Position numbers and translations under genes: made by a program
The notes under the pieces: generated by a model
The model's database searches: none
What the model saw: only the letters and a program-made list of their open reading frames with translations
Told to the model about the DNA's origin: nothing
Shown here: in pieces, positions 30,783-40,633 of the stretch
Layout: each line of letters begins with the position of its first letter
How positions within the stretch are numbered: position 1 is the stretch's first letter
From: Luteibacter anthropi
GTDB taxonomy: Bacteria; Pseudomonadota; Gammaproteobacteria; Xanthomonadales; Rhodanobacteraceae
DNA: 64,000 nt
Direction of reading: 5' to 3'
Assembly (NCBI RefSeq): GCF_011759365.1
Contig: NZ_JAARLZ010000004.1
Location: 62,001-126,000 of the forward strand

Positions 30783-31085
30783 TCGTACTCCTTAAAGTGT
30801 CGCCCATAAGGGCCTCGACAAATTAGGACCACGTCCAAAAGCCGTGCAGTCGCCGCTGCCCGGTGGTGCGTGTGTGATTGAGTGGCCTGACGATGTTGGG
30901 GGCGCCCGACGTTCCCTAATGCCCCTGTGCGCGGCAACTGGTTTGCTTTCTTAGCCCGCAACATGCCGCCGTCGCCCTTGTAGGAGCGCGCCTCGCGCGC
31001 GACCGCTACTGCGAAAGCCAGACTCGAAATTCGGCCCGTCAAGCATCTTATCCACAGCGGTGAAGGGCATCAGGGCTCGCCCTGA
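30783..31085. other. Intergenic region with a REP-like element
   Basis: This 303-bp stretch lies between the small exported protein gene and the truncated paralogue. It holds a single REP-like copy (TTGTAGGAGCGCGCC, 30978-31008) and otherwise nothing I recognise. It may contain the promoter of the minus-strand pair and decayed sequence from the duplicated gene. Confidence 0.5.
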
Positions 31086-31403
31086 ATGCCGCTCCTGCGA
31101 CGCCTCGCAAGGAACATCGGGCCGTGCCGATATCTGCTTGAAGACCTGATGCATACCTTGAAGGAAAGCGGCGGATCCATCACCCTGGTGAAGGAAGCCA
31201 TCAACGTTGATATTCATGGATATCCGGGGGTGCTGAAGGTGTCGCGATCCGACGATGGGATGACCAGTCTTTCTCTCGGTTGGGTGACCGATCGCTCCGT
31301 GTACCGCCTGGACCTCCAGCCATTGGACCATCAGCAGGTACAGGCCAACCGGGAGGCGTTGCTGGCGGTAACCCGGGCGCTAGGCGCCGCAGGTAAACGC
31401 TGA
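31086..31403 (+). pseudogene. Truncated paralogue of the 262-aa exported protein
   Basis: The 105-aa reading frame has, from about residue 30, a domain that aligns with the C-terminus of the protein at 29633-30421: SITLVKEAINVDIHGYPG against SVTMIKEWVNIEVNGQPG, then LGWVTDRSVYRLDLQPL against IGWANERKLYSLQLQPL. The signal peptide and the first two thirds of the parent protein are missing, and the first 25 residues do not match. It is on the opposite strand to its relative. I call it a gene fragment; a short functional gene is the alternative. Confidence 0.6.
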
Positions 31404-31404
31404 C

Positions 31405-31506
31405 CTGTAGGAGCGCGCCTTGCGCGCGACCGGTTTTCGCGATGGCGTACCAGCCTGCGTAATGGGTTTCGCGAAAAACGGTCGCGCGCAGGCGCGCTCC
31501 TACAGG
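31405..31506. repeat. REP-like inverted pair
   Basis: CTGTAGGAGCGCGCCTTG on the left and CAGGCGCGCTCCTACAG on the right, with about 60 bp between. It begins immediately after the stop of the truncated paralogue and ends 54 nt before ruvB. Confidence 0.82.
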
Positions 31507-31559
31507 GGTGTGGCATCGCCGGAGGGCTGTCCGCTGCGGGGGCATGCCATAATGCGCAC

Positions 31560-32600
31560 ATGTCCGACCATCGCATCATTTCCGCTGCCGCCGCCATGGA
31601 CGACGAGGCGTTGGAAGCCAGCATCCGCCCCAAGCGCCTTGCCGAATACCTCGGCCAGAAGGCGGTGCGCGAGCAGATGGCCATCTATATCGAGGCGGCA
31701 CGGCGACGGGGTGGGGCGCTCGACCACGTGTTGATCTTCGGGCCTCCCGGCCTGGGCAAGACCACGCTGTCGCATGTCATTGCGAACGAAATGGGCGTCA
31801 ATGTCCGTTCCACGTCAGGCCCGGTGCTCGAGCGCGCAGGCGATCTCGCCGCGCTGCTGACCAACCTCGAAGCCAATGACGTCCTCTTCGTCGACGAAAT
31901 CCACCGCCTGTCGCCCGTGGTGGAGGAAGTGCTCTACCCGGCGATGGAAGACTTCCAGATCGACATCATGATTGGCGAGGGCCCTGCGGCCCGTTCGATC
32001 AAGCTCGACCTGCCGCCCTTCACCCTCATCGGCGCCACGACCCGCGCGGGCATGCTCACCGGCCCGCTGCGCGACCGATTCGGCATCATCCAGCGCCTTG
32101 AGTTCTACAGCGTGGACGAACTGGCGGCCATCGTCCGTCGTGCGGCCCGCATCATCGGCGTGGATTGCGAAGTGGAAGGCGCGGAAGAAATCGCGCGCCG
32201 CTCGCGTGGCACCCCTCGTATCGCCAACCGCCTGCTGCGTCGCGTGCGCGACTACGCGGAAGTACGCGGCGACGGCCGGATCACCCGCGACGTGGCCCGG
32301 GCCGCCACCGACATGCTGCGGATCGACGCCGAAGGCATCGACGACCTCGACCGCCGCCTGCTGGGTACCATCATCGAGAGTTTCGATGGCGGGCCCGTCG
32401 GCGTGGAATCCCTGGCCGCCGCCCTCAGCGAGGATCGCGGCACCCTGGAAGACGTGGTGGAGCCCTACCTGATCCAGCAGGGTTTCCTGGTGCGGACCGC
32501 CCGCGGCCGTGCAGCCACGGCCAAGGCCTGGCGCCACCTGGGGCTCACGCCCCCGCCGAAGCAGTCCGCCATGCCCGACCTGTTCTCCGGCGACTCATGA
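31560..32600 (+). CDS. ruvB: Holliday junction helicase motor RuvB
   Basis: RuvB (346 aa) is the AAA+ motor of the RuvAB complex. It has Walker [10 protein letters not shown], Walker [10 protein letters not shown], the sensor GATTRAG and the C-terminal winged helix ([13 protein letters not shown]). It is complete and normal in length. Its stop overlaps the ybgC start (ATGA). Confidence 0.97.
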   Translation: MSDHRIISAAAAMDDEALEASIRPKRLAEYLGQKAVREQMAIYIEAARRRGGALDHVLIFGPPGLGKTTLSHVIANEMGVNVRSTSGPVLERAGDLAALLTNLEANDVLFVDEIHRLSPVVEEVLYPAMEDFQIDIMIGEGPAARSIKLDLPPFTLIGATTRAGMLTGPLRDRFGIIQRLEFYSVDELAAIVRRAARIIGVDCEVEGAEEIARRSRGTPRIANRLLRRVRDYAEVRGDGRITRDVARAATDMLRIDAEGIDDLDRRLLGTIIESFDGGPVGVESLAAALSEDRGTLEDVVEPYLIQQGFLVRTARGRAATAKAWRHLGLTPPPKQSAMPDLFSGDS

Positions 32601-32995
32601 GCGAGTTCACCTGGCCCATCCGCATCTACTGGGAAGACACCGATGCCGGCGGACTCGTCTACCACGCCAACTACGTCCGCTACTTCGAGCGGGCGCGGAC
32701 GGAATGGCTGCGCTCCCATGGGATCGACCAGTCCGCCATCCGTGAATCCACCGGCCTGGCCTTCGTACTCAAGCACATGCACCTGGATTTCCATGCCCCG
32801 GCCCGTCTGGATGATGAACTCCTTGTAAGCGTGGCCGTCAAAGAGGCGCGGTCTGCCAGTATCCTGTTCAGCCAGAGCGTCGCCCGGGGGGAAACCCTCC
32901 TGGTCCAGGCCGAGGTCCGCGTCGCGATGGTCAACCTCGACACGATGCGCCCGGCGAAGATCCCGGCCGAACTGTTTCCTGCTTTCTTTTCCTAA
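32597..32995 (+). CDS. ybgC: Acyl-CoA thioesterase YbgC
   Basis: This 132-aa hot-dog-fold thioesterase has the YbgC active-site motif [16 protein letters not shown] with the catalytic Asp near the N-terminus. YbgC acts on short-chain or malonyl-CoA and associates with the acyl carrier protein and Tol region. It starts with a 4-nt overlap with ruvB and leads the tol-pal cluster, the classic gammaproteobacterial order. Confidence 0.93.
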   Translation: MSEFTWPIRIYWEDTDAGGLVYHANYVRYFERARTEWLRSHGIDQSAIRESTGLAFVLKHMHLDFHAPARLDDELLVSVAVKEARSASILFSQSVARGETLLVQAEVRVAMVNLDTMRPAKIPAELFPAFFS

Positions 32996-33037
32996 TCAAC
33001 CCAAGCCTTTGATATTCCGGCGGAGAGCCTTCTTGCG

Positions 33038-33721
33038 ATGAACGGTGGACTCAATATTTTCAAGCTTGTCGCGGAAGCGAGCCTGCCCGTGCAGCTGGTC
33101 ATGCTGCTCCTGCTGGGGTTCTCCTTCCTGTCGTGGATGATCATCATCCGCAAGTTCTCGCAGCTGAAGCAGGCTCACACCAATGCCGAAGCCTTCGAGG
33201 ACCGCTTCTGGTCCGGTGCCGACCTCGCTGCCCTGTTCCGTGAAGTGGGCAACCGCGAAGGCCAGAGCGGCATGGAGAACGTCTTCGAAGCCGGCTTCCG
33301 TGAGTTCGCCCGCCAGCGCCAGCGCCGCGTGACCGATGCCAACCGCGTGATGGAAGGCGCCGAGCGCGCCATGCGCGTGGCCGGCACCCGCGAGATCGGC
33401 AAGCTGGAGTCCAACCTCGAATTCCTGGCCAACGTGGGTTCGATCAGCCCCTACGTGGGCCTGTTCGGCACGGTGTGGGGCATCATGGGCGCCTTCCAGG
33501 GCCTGGGCGAAATGAAGGACGTCACCATCGCCGTGGTGGCCCCGCACATCTCCGAGGCGCTCATCGCCACGGCCATGGGCCTGTTCGCCGCCATCCCGGC
33601 CGTGTGGGCCTACAACCGTTACGCCAACAAGGTCGAGCGCATCGCCTCGCGCTACGAGGTCTTCCAGGAAGAATTCTCCTCGGTGCTGCAGCGCCAGATC
33701 CATACCGACGACGCGGCCTGA
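33038..33721 (+). CDS. tolQ: Tol-Pal proton channel subunit TolQ
   Basis: TolQ (227 aa) is the inner-membrane channel component of the Tol-Pal system for outer-membrane constriction at division. Three membrane segments are visible: LVMLLLLGFSFLSWMIII near the start, and two after residue 130 (SISPYVGLFGTVWGIMGAF and ATAMGLFAAIPAVWAYN). The GLFGTVWGI motif is typical of the ExbB/TolQ/MotA family. Confidence 0.95.
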   Translation: MNGGLNIFKLVAEASLPVQLVMLLLLGFSFLSWMIIIRKFSQLKQAHTNAEAFEDRFWSGADLAALFREVGNREGQSGMENVFEAGFREFARQRQRRVTDANRVMEGAERAMRVAGTREIGKLESNLEFLANVGSISPYVGLFGTVWGIMGAFQGLGEMKDVTIAVVAPHISEALIATAMGLFAAIPAVWAYNRYANKVERIASRYEVFQEEFSSVLQRQIHTDDAA

Positions 33722-33736
33722 GCCGGAGCGTAAGCA

Positions 33737-34180
33737 ATGCGCACTTCTTACCGCCGTCAGAAGCGGAAGCTCAAATCCGAGATCAACGTCGTGCCGTATA
33801 TCGACGTGATGCTCGTGCTGTTGATCATCTTCATGGTCACCACGCCGATGATGAACCTCGGCGTGGACATCCAGCTGCCGCAGACCAATGCCAAGTCGCT
33901 CCAGGACAAGAAGGACCCGATCGTCGTTTCCGTCGACGAAAACGGCCAGATCTACCTGACGGCCAATGGCACCAAGCGCGAGCCGGTCAGCGAGGATGAA
34001 TTCCGCAAGAAGGTCACCGCGTTCCACGATGCCAACCCCGAACTCCAGGTCCTGGTCGCGGGCGACCAGCGCGTGGGCTACGGCAAGGTGTATTCGATCC
34101 TCCCGATCCTCCAGGAAGCGGGCGTCTCCAAGATCGGCCTGATGAGCCAGCCGCAGTCCGCGCAGAATGGAAAACCGTAA
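33737..34180 (+). CDS. tolR: Tol-Pal protein TolR
   Basis: TolR (147 aa) has a single membrane helix near the N-terminus containing the essential proton-path Asp in VVPYIDVMLVLLIIFM, followed by a periplasmic ExbD/TolR domain. It partners TolQ to harvest proton-motive force. Its 3' end overlaps the tolA start by 14 nt. Confidence 0.95.
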   Translation: MRTSYRRQKRKLKSEINVVPYIDVMLVLLIIFMVTTPMMNLGVDIQLPQTNAKSLQDKKDPIVVSVDENGQIYLTANGTKREPVSEDEFRKKVTAFHDANPELQVLVAGDQRVGYGKVYSILPILQEAGVSKIGLMSQPQSAQNGKP

Positions 34181-35108
34181 CGGTACCCCCCGCGCGGTCG
34201 TCCTGGCCGCGCTTCTCCACCTGGGCATCGTGGCCTTCCTGGGCCTCGCGGTGATCCCATGCTCGGACTACGAAAAGTGGGCCGAGGCCATCGGGCTGCC
34301 TGCGGAATGGAATCCGCTGAAGTGTCCCGCGCCGATCCAGCTGCCGGGCCAGATCATCGAGGCCACGCTCATCGGTCCCACGGGCGCGCCGCCGCCGAAG
34401 CACTCGCAGAAGCCGGTGCCCAACACCGTGCCGCCGCCGCCCACACCGCCCACGCCTCCGCCGCCGCAGCCCGAGAAGCCGGTGGTGAAGACACTGCCGC
34501 CGCCGCCGAAGCAGCCTGACGTCAAGGATCAGGAAAAAATCGTCGACGACGCCGTGCAGAAGGCCGAGGACGCCAAGAAGCTCCAGGAAGAAAAGCAGCG
34601 CCAGCAGCAGGCCGAACTGGACGCGCAGCAGGAGCAGAAGAAAAAGGAAAAGCAGAAGGAGATCGACGAGATCTTCAAGCAGCTCGATGCCGCGAAGTCG
34701 CAGACCAAGCAGGCCGACACGAAGAAGAAGCAGGCCGATCAACAGCTGAAGGACCTCCAGAACGCCAAGGACGACGGTCGCGACGACCTGCCCTTCGCCG
34801 AGAAGGCCCAGACGGGCCAGAACGGCAAGGACAACAGCAAGCAGGCGGCCTACATCGCGGCGATCCAGAACGCGGTCACCCCGAACTGGCTGCGTCCGGA
34901 CAACACCCCGGCGGCGCCCTGTACGGTGCACATCGTGCAGATCCCCGGTGGCCAGGTACTGAGTGCCAAGGCCGATGCCAGCTGTCCTTACGACGCGGCA
35001 GGCAAGGCGTCGATCGAGAACGCCGTGCTCCGCTCGCAGCCCTTGCCGTACCAGGGTTTCGAGGATGTCTTCCAGCGCAACCTCACCTTCACGTTCCGAC
35101 CGCAATGA
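34167..35108 (+). CDS. tolA: Tol-Pal periplasm-spanning protein TolA
   Basis: TolA (313 aa) has an N-terminal membrane helix (VVLAALLHLGIVAFLGL), a proline-rich stretch (PPPPTPPTPPPPQ), then a long Lys/Gln/Ala-rich helical domain (about 125-210) and a C-terminal domain III starting near YIAAIQNAVTPNW that contacts TolB/Pal. This order is diagnostic. Domain III carries two Cys (APCTVH and ASCPYD), as in TolA domain III of other species. Confidence 0.93.
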   Translation: MENRNGTPRAVVLAALLHLGIVAFLGLAVIPCSDYEKWAEAIGLPAEWNPLKCPAPIQLPGQIIEATLIGPTGAPPPKHSQKPVPNTVPPPPTPPTPPPPQPEKPVVKTLPPPPKQPDVKDQEKIVDDAVQKAEDAKKLQEEKQRQQQAELDAQQEQKKKEKQKEIDEIFKQLDAAKSQTKQADTKKKQADQQLKDLQNAKDDGRDDLPFAEKAQTGQNGKDNSKQAAYIAAIQNAVTPNWLRPDNTPAAPCTVHIVQIPGGQVLSAKADASCPYDAAGKASIENAVLRSQPLPYQGFEDVFQRNLTFTFRPQ

Positions 35109-35220
35109 TGTAACGAGCCCCGTTCCGGCCCCTGGCCGGGGCGGGGTGGTTCAGACAGGGGTCATGCTTGGCATGGCTACCGCGTTAAGATTCCGTCGCC
35201 GTCTCTCCCTCCAGGTCGCA

Positions 35221-36549
35221 ATGAACCAGCCCATGCGCAGAACGCTCTCCCGACTCGTCATCCTCCTGGCCGCGTTGACCGCTTTCGTGGCCGGGCCCGC
35301 CGTCGCCCAGTCGCTCAACGTGGATATCGTGGGCGGCCTCAAGACGGCCACCCCCATCGCCGTGGTGCCCTTCGCCCAGGCCGGCGGCGCGCCGCTGCCG
35401 ACCGACGTGGCCGACGTCATCCGCGCCGATTTCAACCGCTCCGGCAAGTTCCGCTCGCTGGACAAGAACGACATCGTCGAGACCCCGTCGCAGGGCTCCG
35501 ACATCAAGTTCGCCACCTGGCGCCTGCTCAAGCAGGACTACCTCACCATCGGCCGCATCAGCGATGCCGGCGGCGGCATGGTCAAGGTCGATTACGAACT
35601 GTGGGACGTGAACCGCCAGCAGAGCCTGCTGGCCCAGTCGTTCACCGCCCCCACGGGTGACCTGCGTGGCGTGGCCCACCAGATCGCCGACCAGATCTAC
35701 GAAAAGATCACCGGCGTCCGCGGTGCCTTCTGGACCCGCATCGCCTATGTCACCGCCGTGGGCGTGGGCAACAACACCACCTACTCGCTGATCGTGGCCG
35801 ACTCCGACGGCTTCAATCCGCAGGTCGTGGCCCGCTCGCGTGAGTCCCTGCTTTCGCCGGCCTGGTCGCCGGACGGCAGCAAGATCGCCTACGTCTCGTT
35901 CGAGAGCGGCAACTCGGCCGTGTACGTGCAGAACATCTCCACGGGTTCGCGTAGCCTGATCGCCTCGCACCCGAAGGGCATCAACAGCGCTCCCGCCTGG
36001 TCGCCGGATGGCAGCAAGCTGGCGGTGAGCCTGTCCTACGTGGGCAACCCGGAGATCTTCATCATCGACGTCGCCAGCCATGCCGAGACCCGGCTGACCA
36101 ACAACTTCGCGATCGATACCGAGCCGACCTTCACCCCGGACGGCCAGAGCATCATTTTCACCTCCGATCGCTCGGGCAAGCCGCAGCTCTACCAGACCTC
36201 GATCAGCGGCGGTAACGCCACCCGCATCACCTTCCAGGGTGGCTTCAACGCCAGCGCCGACGTGAGCTACGACGGCAAGCAGATTGCGATGGTGCAGGGC
36301 AACGGGAACGTGTATCGTATCGCTATCTTGGACCGTAGCCTGGGTGGGCAGGTGCGCTTCGTTTCCCCCGGTAACGTGGACGATTCGCCCAGCTTCGCAC
36401 CCAACGCGAGCATGCTGCTCTACGCGGCATCGCAGGGTACGCGTGGCGTCCTGTATGCGGTTTCGGCAGACGGTCTCGTGCGTCAGCGCCTGGTCCTTTC
36501 GGACGGCGACGTGCGCGAGCCGGCCTGGGGGCCCTACCGACAGCGTTGA
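35221..36549 (+). CDS. tolB: Tol-Pal beta-propeller protein TolB
   Basis: TolB (442 aa) is a periplasmic protein with a signal peptide (ending AVAQ), an N-terminal alpha/beta domain, and a six-bladed WD40-like propeller built of repeats such as SPAWSPDGSKIAYVSF, SAPAWSPDGSKLAVSL and EPTFTPDGQSIIFTS. The ATG at 35221 is preferred; one at 35233 would also keep the signal peptide. A GC-rich inverted repeat without a U-run lies between tolA and tolB at about 35116-35147. Confidence 0.95.
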   Translation: MNQPMRRTLSRLVILLAALTAFVAGPAVAQSLNVDIVGGLKTATPIAVVPFAQAGGAPLPTDVADVIRADFNRSGKFRSLDKNDIVETPSQGSDIKFATWRLLKQDYLTIGRISDAGGGMVKVDYELWDVNRQQSLLAQSFTAPTGDLRGVAHQIADQIYEKITGVRGAFWTRIAYVTAVGVGNNTTYSLIVADSDGFNPQVVARSRESLLSPAWSPDGSKIAYVSFESGNSAVYVQNISTGSRSLIASHPKGINSAPAWSPDGSKLAVSLSYVGNPEIFIIDVASHAETRLTNNFAIDTEPTFTPDGQSIIFTSDRSGKPQLYQTSISGGNATRITFQGGFNASADVSYDGKQIAMVQGNGNVYRIAILDRSLGGQVRFVSPGNVDDSPSFAPNASMLLYAASQGTRGVLYAVSADGLVRQRLVLSDGDVREPAWGPYRQR

Positions 36550-36594
36550 GGGCGCACCCGAAAGGGTAGCGACTTCAACAACGTCCCAGGGAAG

Positions 36595-36619
36595 GGCGCG
36601 GAGATTTCCGCGCCTTTTC
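36595..36619 (+). terminator. Intrinsic terminator between tolB and pal
   Basis: GGCGCGGA / TCCGCGCC with a GATT loop and a T4 tail, about 45 nt after tolB. This means pal probably has its own promoter in the 185 bp that follow, or that read-through is partial. Confidence 0.8.
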
Positions 36620-36804
36620 CTGCGGACGAACGATTGAAGGAACACCCGGCAGTCGCCTGACGGCGGCTGACGGAGCGAAGGCGTAGGGTGCGGGACAGCG
36701 CCCCGTCGACGTGGATGCAAGTAGAAAAACAGCCGGACAACCGGCGGTGTCTGTCCCGAAACCGTAAATCGACTGTCGGAACTCAACTGTTGAAGGAACG
36801 TCCC

Positions 36805-37314
36805 ATGAACAAGACCGTTACCATCACCCTGGCCGCCCTGCTCTGCGTTGGCGCGGTCGCTTGCTCCAAGAAGCAGGTCAAGACCCCGCCGGCACAGCCG
36901 TCGGAGCCGGTCGCCCAGACCCAGGTCCCCACCAACGACGGTAAGTACCAGCCGTCCGATCTCGACACCGACGCTTGCCTGCGCCAGCGCGTTGTCTACT
37001 TCGACTTCGACAAGAACGACGTCAAGCCGGAGTTCCAGCAGATCATCGCCTGCCACGCCAAGTACCTGCGTGACCGTCCGCAGTCCGCCATGACCCTCGA
37101 AGGCAACACCGACGAGCGTGGCACCCGCGAGTACAACCTGGGCCTCGGCGAGCGTCGTGGCAATGCCGTCTCCAGCGCCCTCCAGGCTGCTGGTGGTTCG
37201 GCCAGCCAGCTCAACGTGACCAGCTACGGTAAGGAAAAGCCGGTCTGCCGTGAGCACAACGAAGACTGCTGGTCCAAGAACCGTCGCGTTGAGATCGTCT
37301 ACACCGCGAAGTAA
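36805..37314 (+). CDS. pal: Peptidoglycan-associated lipoprotein Pal
   Basis: Pal (169 aa) is an outer-membrane lipoprotein that holds peptidoglycan through its OmpA-like domain. The signal peptide ends at the lipobox VGAVAC. The OmpA domain has VYFDFDKNDVKPEF and the peptidoglycan-binding segment EGNTDERGTREYNLGLGERR. GAAGGAACG precedes the ATG at 36805. The 250-bp gap after tolB contains a terminator. Confidence 0.96.
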   Translation: MNKTVTITLAALLCVGAVACSKKQVKTPPAQPSEPVAQTQVPTNDGKYQPSDLDTDACLRQRVVYFDFDKNDVKPEFQQIIACHAKYLRDRPQSAMTLEGNTDERGTREYNLGLGERRGNAVSSALQAAGGSASQLNVTSYGKEKPVCREHNEDCWSKNRRVEIVYTAK

Positions 37315-37317
37315 GTA

Positions 37318-38157
37318 ATGAAGAAGACTCTGGCTAACAGTTTCACGGCCAGGCTTGGCGTGGCGGGCGCGATTGCGTCCGCCACGCTTTTTGCACTGCC
37401 CGCCATCGCCCAGGATCGCCTCAGCCTCGCCGACCGCGTGTCGCGGCTTGAGCAGCAGAGCCAGGCCAACGCCGGCAACACCTCGCTGGTCAACCAGGTC
37501 AACGACCTGCAACAGCAGCTGTCGCAGCTGCAGGGCCAGATCGAGGAGCTGCAGCACCAGAACCAGCAACTCCAGGATTCGCAGAAGGCACAGTACGCGG
37601 ACGTCGATTCGCGCCTGGGTCGTCTGGAAAAGGGCGGTGCTCCCGCCCAGGCTCCGGCCACCGCACCGGCGCCGCAGGCTTCCGCTCCGGCTCCGGCCGC
37701 TCAGCAGCAGCCGCAGGCCGCTGCTCCGGCACCTGCCGCCGCGTCCAGCAGCCCGGGGCAGGCCGCGCCTGCCGAGCAGGCCGCCTACGATGCCGCGTTC
37801 AAATCCCTGCGTGGGGGTGACTACGTCACGGCCTCGCGCGGTTTCCGTGATTTCCTCACCAAGTACCCGGACAGTCCGCTCGCACCCAACGCCTATTACT
37901 GGCTGGGCGAGTCGTACTACGTGACCATGAACTACCCGGTGGCCATCGAGGCGTTCCAGCGCCTGGTGAAGCAGTTTCCGCAGAGCGAGAAGGTCTCCGA
38001 TGGCCTGCTCAAGGTCGGCTATTGCCAGATCGAGCTCAAGCAGCAGGATGCCGCCATTGCCACGCTGAAGCAGGTCACCACCAAGTATCCGGGTACCAAG
38101 GCCGCAGGCCTCGCACAGGAACGCCTGCGCCGCCTGCAGCGCCAGACGGCCAACTGA
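37318..38157 (+). CDS. cpoB: Cell-division coordinator CpoB (YbgF)
   Basis: CpoB (279 aa) is a periplasmic protein with a signal peptide (ending PAIAQ), an N-terminal coiled coil (VSRLEQQSQ through NQQLQDSQ) that makes it trimeric, an Ala/Pro/Gln-rich linker, and C-terminal tetratricopeptide repeats (YDAAFKSLRGGDY, SPLAPNAYYWLGESYY). In E. coli it ties PBP1B activity to the Tol machine. It starts 3 nt after pal. Confidence 0.92.
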   Translation: MKKTLANSFTARLGVAGAIASATLFALPAIAQDRLSLADRVSRLEQQSQANAGNTSLVNQVNDLQQQLSQLQGQIEELQHQNQQLQDSQKAQYADVDSRLGRLEKGGAPAQAPATAPAPQASAPAPAAQQQPQAAAPAPAAASSSPGQAAPAEQAAYDAAFKSLRGGDYVTASRGFRDFLTKYPDSPLAPNAYYWLGESYYVTMNYPVAIEAFQRLVKQFPQSEKVSDGLLKVGYCQIELKQQDAAIATLKQVTTKYPGTKAAGLAQERLRRLQRQTAN

Positions 38158-38161
38158 TCCC

Positions 38162-38854
38162 ATGAACGGCAACACCGCAACTCCGGCGGGCGTTCCGCCG
38201 GTCGCTCCCGTCCGGGGGCGCCTGCGGATCACCGAGATATTCCACTCCGTGCAGGGCGAGGCCGATGCCATCGGCTGGCCCACGGTCTTCGTGCGCCTTA
38301 CCGGCTGCCCGCTCCGCTGCGTGTGGTGCGACACCGAGTATTCCTTCCACGGTGGCCAGTGGCACGACATCGACGACATCGTGGCCCAGGTGGCCAGCTA
38401 TGGCGCGCGCCATGTCTGCGTCACCGGCGGCGAGCCGCTGTCGCAGAAGCGCTGCCTCATCCTGCTGCGCAAGCTGTGCGATGCGGGGCATGACGTATCG
38501 CTGGAGACTTCCGGCGCCATCGATGTCTCCAGCGTCGATCCGCGCGTGCGCAAGGTCATGGACCTCAAGGCGCCGGATTCCGGCGAGAGTGCGCGCAACC
38601 TGTGGTCCAACCTCGACCACCTGCTGCCGCACGACCAGGTCAAGTTCGTGATCGCCAGCCGCGGCGACTTCGAATGGTCGCGCGACGTGGTTCGCGAGCA
38701 TGCGCTCGACCGCAAGGTGATGCCGCTGTTCTCCCCGGTCTGGGGCAAGGTGGAGCCGCGCGAGCTCGCCGAATGGATCATCGAAGAACGACTGCCGGTG
38801 CGTTTCCAGCTGCAGCTGCACAAGCTGCTATGGAACGACGCCGCCGGTCATTGA
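38162..38854 (+). CDS. queE: 7-carboxy-7-deazaguanine synthase QueE
   Basis: QueE (230 aa) is a radical-SAM enzyme of queuosine synthesis. It has the CxxxCxxC cluster motif in GCPLRCVWC. Early motifs TEIFHSVQGEA and the later CVTGGEPL agree with the family. It begins 4 nt after cpoB and precedes queC by 22 nt. Confidence 0.94.
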   Translation: MNGNTATPAGVPPVAPVRGRLRITEIFHSVQGEADAIGWPTVFVRLTGCPLRCVWCDTEYSFHGGQWHDIDDIVAQVASYGARHVCVTGGEPLSQKRCLILLRKLCDAGHDVSLETSGAIDVSSVDPRVRKVMDLKAPDSGESARNLWSNLDHLLPHDQVKFVIASRGDFEWSRDVVREHALDRKVMPLFSPVWGKVEPRELAEWIIEERLPVRFQLQLHKLLWNDAAGH

Positions 38855-38876
38855 GTAATTTCTACAAGGGCTAGCC

Positions 38877-39560
38877 ATGAATACCTCGAACACTCCCCGC
38901 AAGGCCGTCATCCTCGTCTCTGGCGGCATGGATTCCGCGGTCACGATCGCGATGGCCCGTGAGCAGGGTTTCGAGGTGTATGCGCTCAGTGTCGCCTATG
39001 GCCAGCGCCACAGCTCCGAGCTGGAAGCCTCCGAGCGTGTATCGAACATGCTCGGCGCCAAGCGCCACAAGACCGTGCACGTGGACCTGCGCAGCATCGG
39101 CGGCTCGGCACTCACCGACGACATCGACGTGCCGGCCGACGGCGGCGAAGGCATCCCGGTGACCTACGTGCCGGCGCGCAACACCATCATGCTGTCCATC
39201 GCGCTGGGCTGGGCCGAAGTGCTTGGTTCCACCGACATCTTCTGCGGCGTCAACGCTGTGGATTACTCCGGCTATCCGGATTGCCGCCCGGCCTTCATCG
39301 ACGCGTACGAAGCGCTGGCCAACGTTGCCACCAAGGCAGGCGTGGAAGGCGCGGGGATCCGCATCCATGCACCGCTCATGCACATGGGCAAGGGTGACAT
39401 CGTGCGCGAGGGCGTACGCCTGGGCGTGGACTTCTCGCAGACGGTGAGCTGCTACAACGCCGACGACGAAGGTCGCGCCTGCGGCCATTGCGATGCCTGC
39501 CGCCTGCGTGCGGAAGGCTTCGCCAAAGCCGGCGAGAAGGACACCACGCGTTACGTGTGA
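38877..39560 (+). CDS. queC: 7-cyano-7-deazaguanine synthase QueC
   Basis: QueC (227 aa) converts the QueE product to preQ0 with ammonia and ATP. It has the PP-loop [11 protein letters not shown] and the zinc-binding Cys cluster [17 protein letters not shown] near the end. The 3' end overlaps the convergent AraC-family gene by 10 nt. Confidence 0.95.
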   Translation: MNTSNTPRKAVILVSGGMDSAVTIAMAREQGFEVYALSVAYGQRHSSELEASERVSNMLGAKRHKTVHVDLRSIGGSALTDDIDVPADGGEGIPVTYVPARNTIMLSIALGWAEVLGSTDIFCGVNAVDYSGYPDCRPAFIDAYEALANVATKAGVEGAGIRIHAPLMHMGKGDIVREGVRLGVDFSQTVSCYNADDEGRACGHCDACRLRAEGFAKAGEKDTTRYV

Positions 39561-40531
39561 GCTTCGGTCTGCCGCGCCGAACGCGCGGCGCCCGGCGGAT
39601 AACCCAGCGTGCGCTTGAATGCACGGCTGAACGCGGCCAGTGACCCGTAGCCAAGACGGAAGGCCACGCTTTCGATCGGTTCGCGTGCGTGACCGATCCA
39701 CTGCGCGGCCAGTCGCATGCGCAACTCGGTGAGATAGCGAACCGGCGTCATGCCGGTGACGGCGAGAAAGCGCTCGGCGAACACCGAGCGCGACGTGCCC
39801 ATTTCATCGGCCAGTTCTGCCACGGTCCAGTTGCGCCCCGGTTCGCGGTGCAGCGCGACGATGACCTTGCCAAGGCGCGGATCGCGCAGGGCTTCCACCC
39901 ATCCGGTGGCATCGCCGCAGCCGCATTCCACCCAGCCGCGCACGATAAAGGCCGAGACCACGTCGGCAAGACGGGCAAGAATGCCGGCGAAGCCAGCGCG
40001 ACGTGTAAGCGACTCACGCTCCATGGCCGCAAGCATCGCGCATAGCTCCGGGTAGCGATCGAGCAGGGTGCCGACCAGCATCACCTCGGGCATCGAGCTC
40101 ACCAGCATCTGCATGCTGCCCAGGTCGAACTCCATGCATGCGCTGAAAAGAAGCGCGCCATCGTGCTCTACCGGGACATCCTTCTGTGCACAACTTTCCA
40201 CGGTGGGGCAGATGGGCACGCTGTGGAAGATCGAGAGATCCTTGCAGGGTGATACGTCGGGAGACGACAGGATCTGGTGTTCGCCACCGCGCGGCAGCAG
40301 CACCGCGTCTCCCGTATTCAGTTCATACAGCTGGCCCGATGCACTGCGCAGCCAGACAGGCCCCTGGCCCACGAAATGAAACTGTGCCCGGTCCGGCAGC
40401 TCGCCGAAGTCGAGCCCGAACGGCCGCGGCATCTCCACGCGACGGTATTTCACGCCCACCAGCCGCATGCCCAGCAGGAGTTCGCTGGCGGGGTCGGCAT
40501 CGGCAGGCGGCTGGGAAACGTAGGCGACCAT
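39551..40531 (-). CDS. AraC-family transcriptional regulator (cupin-type)
   Basis: This is a 326-aa regulator. The N-terminal half is a cupin (Cupin_6-like, residues about 10-190: [21 protein letters not shown]). The C-terminal part has two helix-turn-helix motifs ([21 protein letters not shown] and [21 protein letters not shown]), as in AraC proteins. It is divergent from an MFS exporter gene and most likely controls it. The last 10 nt overlap the end of queC, so the two genes are convergent and tightly packed. Confidence 0.88.
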   Translation of the reverse strand: MVAYVSQPPADADPASELLLGMRLVGVKYRRVEMPRPFGLDFGELPDRAQFHFVGQGPVWLRSASGQLYELNTGDAVLLPRGGEHQILSSPDVSPCKDLSIFHSVPICPTVESCAQKDVPVEHDGALLFSACMEFDLGSMQMLVSSMPEVMLVGTLLDRYPELCAMLAAMERESLTRRAGFAGILARLADVVSAFIVRGWVECGCGDATGWVEALRDPRLGKVIVALHREPGRNWTVAELADEMGTSRSVFAERFLAVTGMTPVRYLTELRMRLAAQWIGHAREPIESVAFRLGYGSLAAFSRAFKRTLGYPPGAARSARQTEAHT

Positions 40532-40633
40532 GGGTGTTCCGGACGATGGATCAATAAGTGCGGATTCTATGTCATAGACCGTCCGGCTGCGCGCCCCTAA
40601 ACTAACCTCAGTCTTTTCTCATTCCCTATAGCC

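Noticed and set aside
35185-38379. A very long minus-strand open frame of more than 1000 codons across tolB, pal, cpoB and queE
   Set aside because: It is antisense to four well supported genes, has a biased His/Arg/Gly composition typical of the reverse strand in GC-rich DNA, and matches no family.
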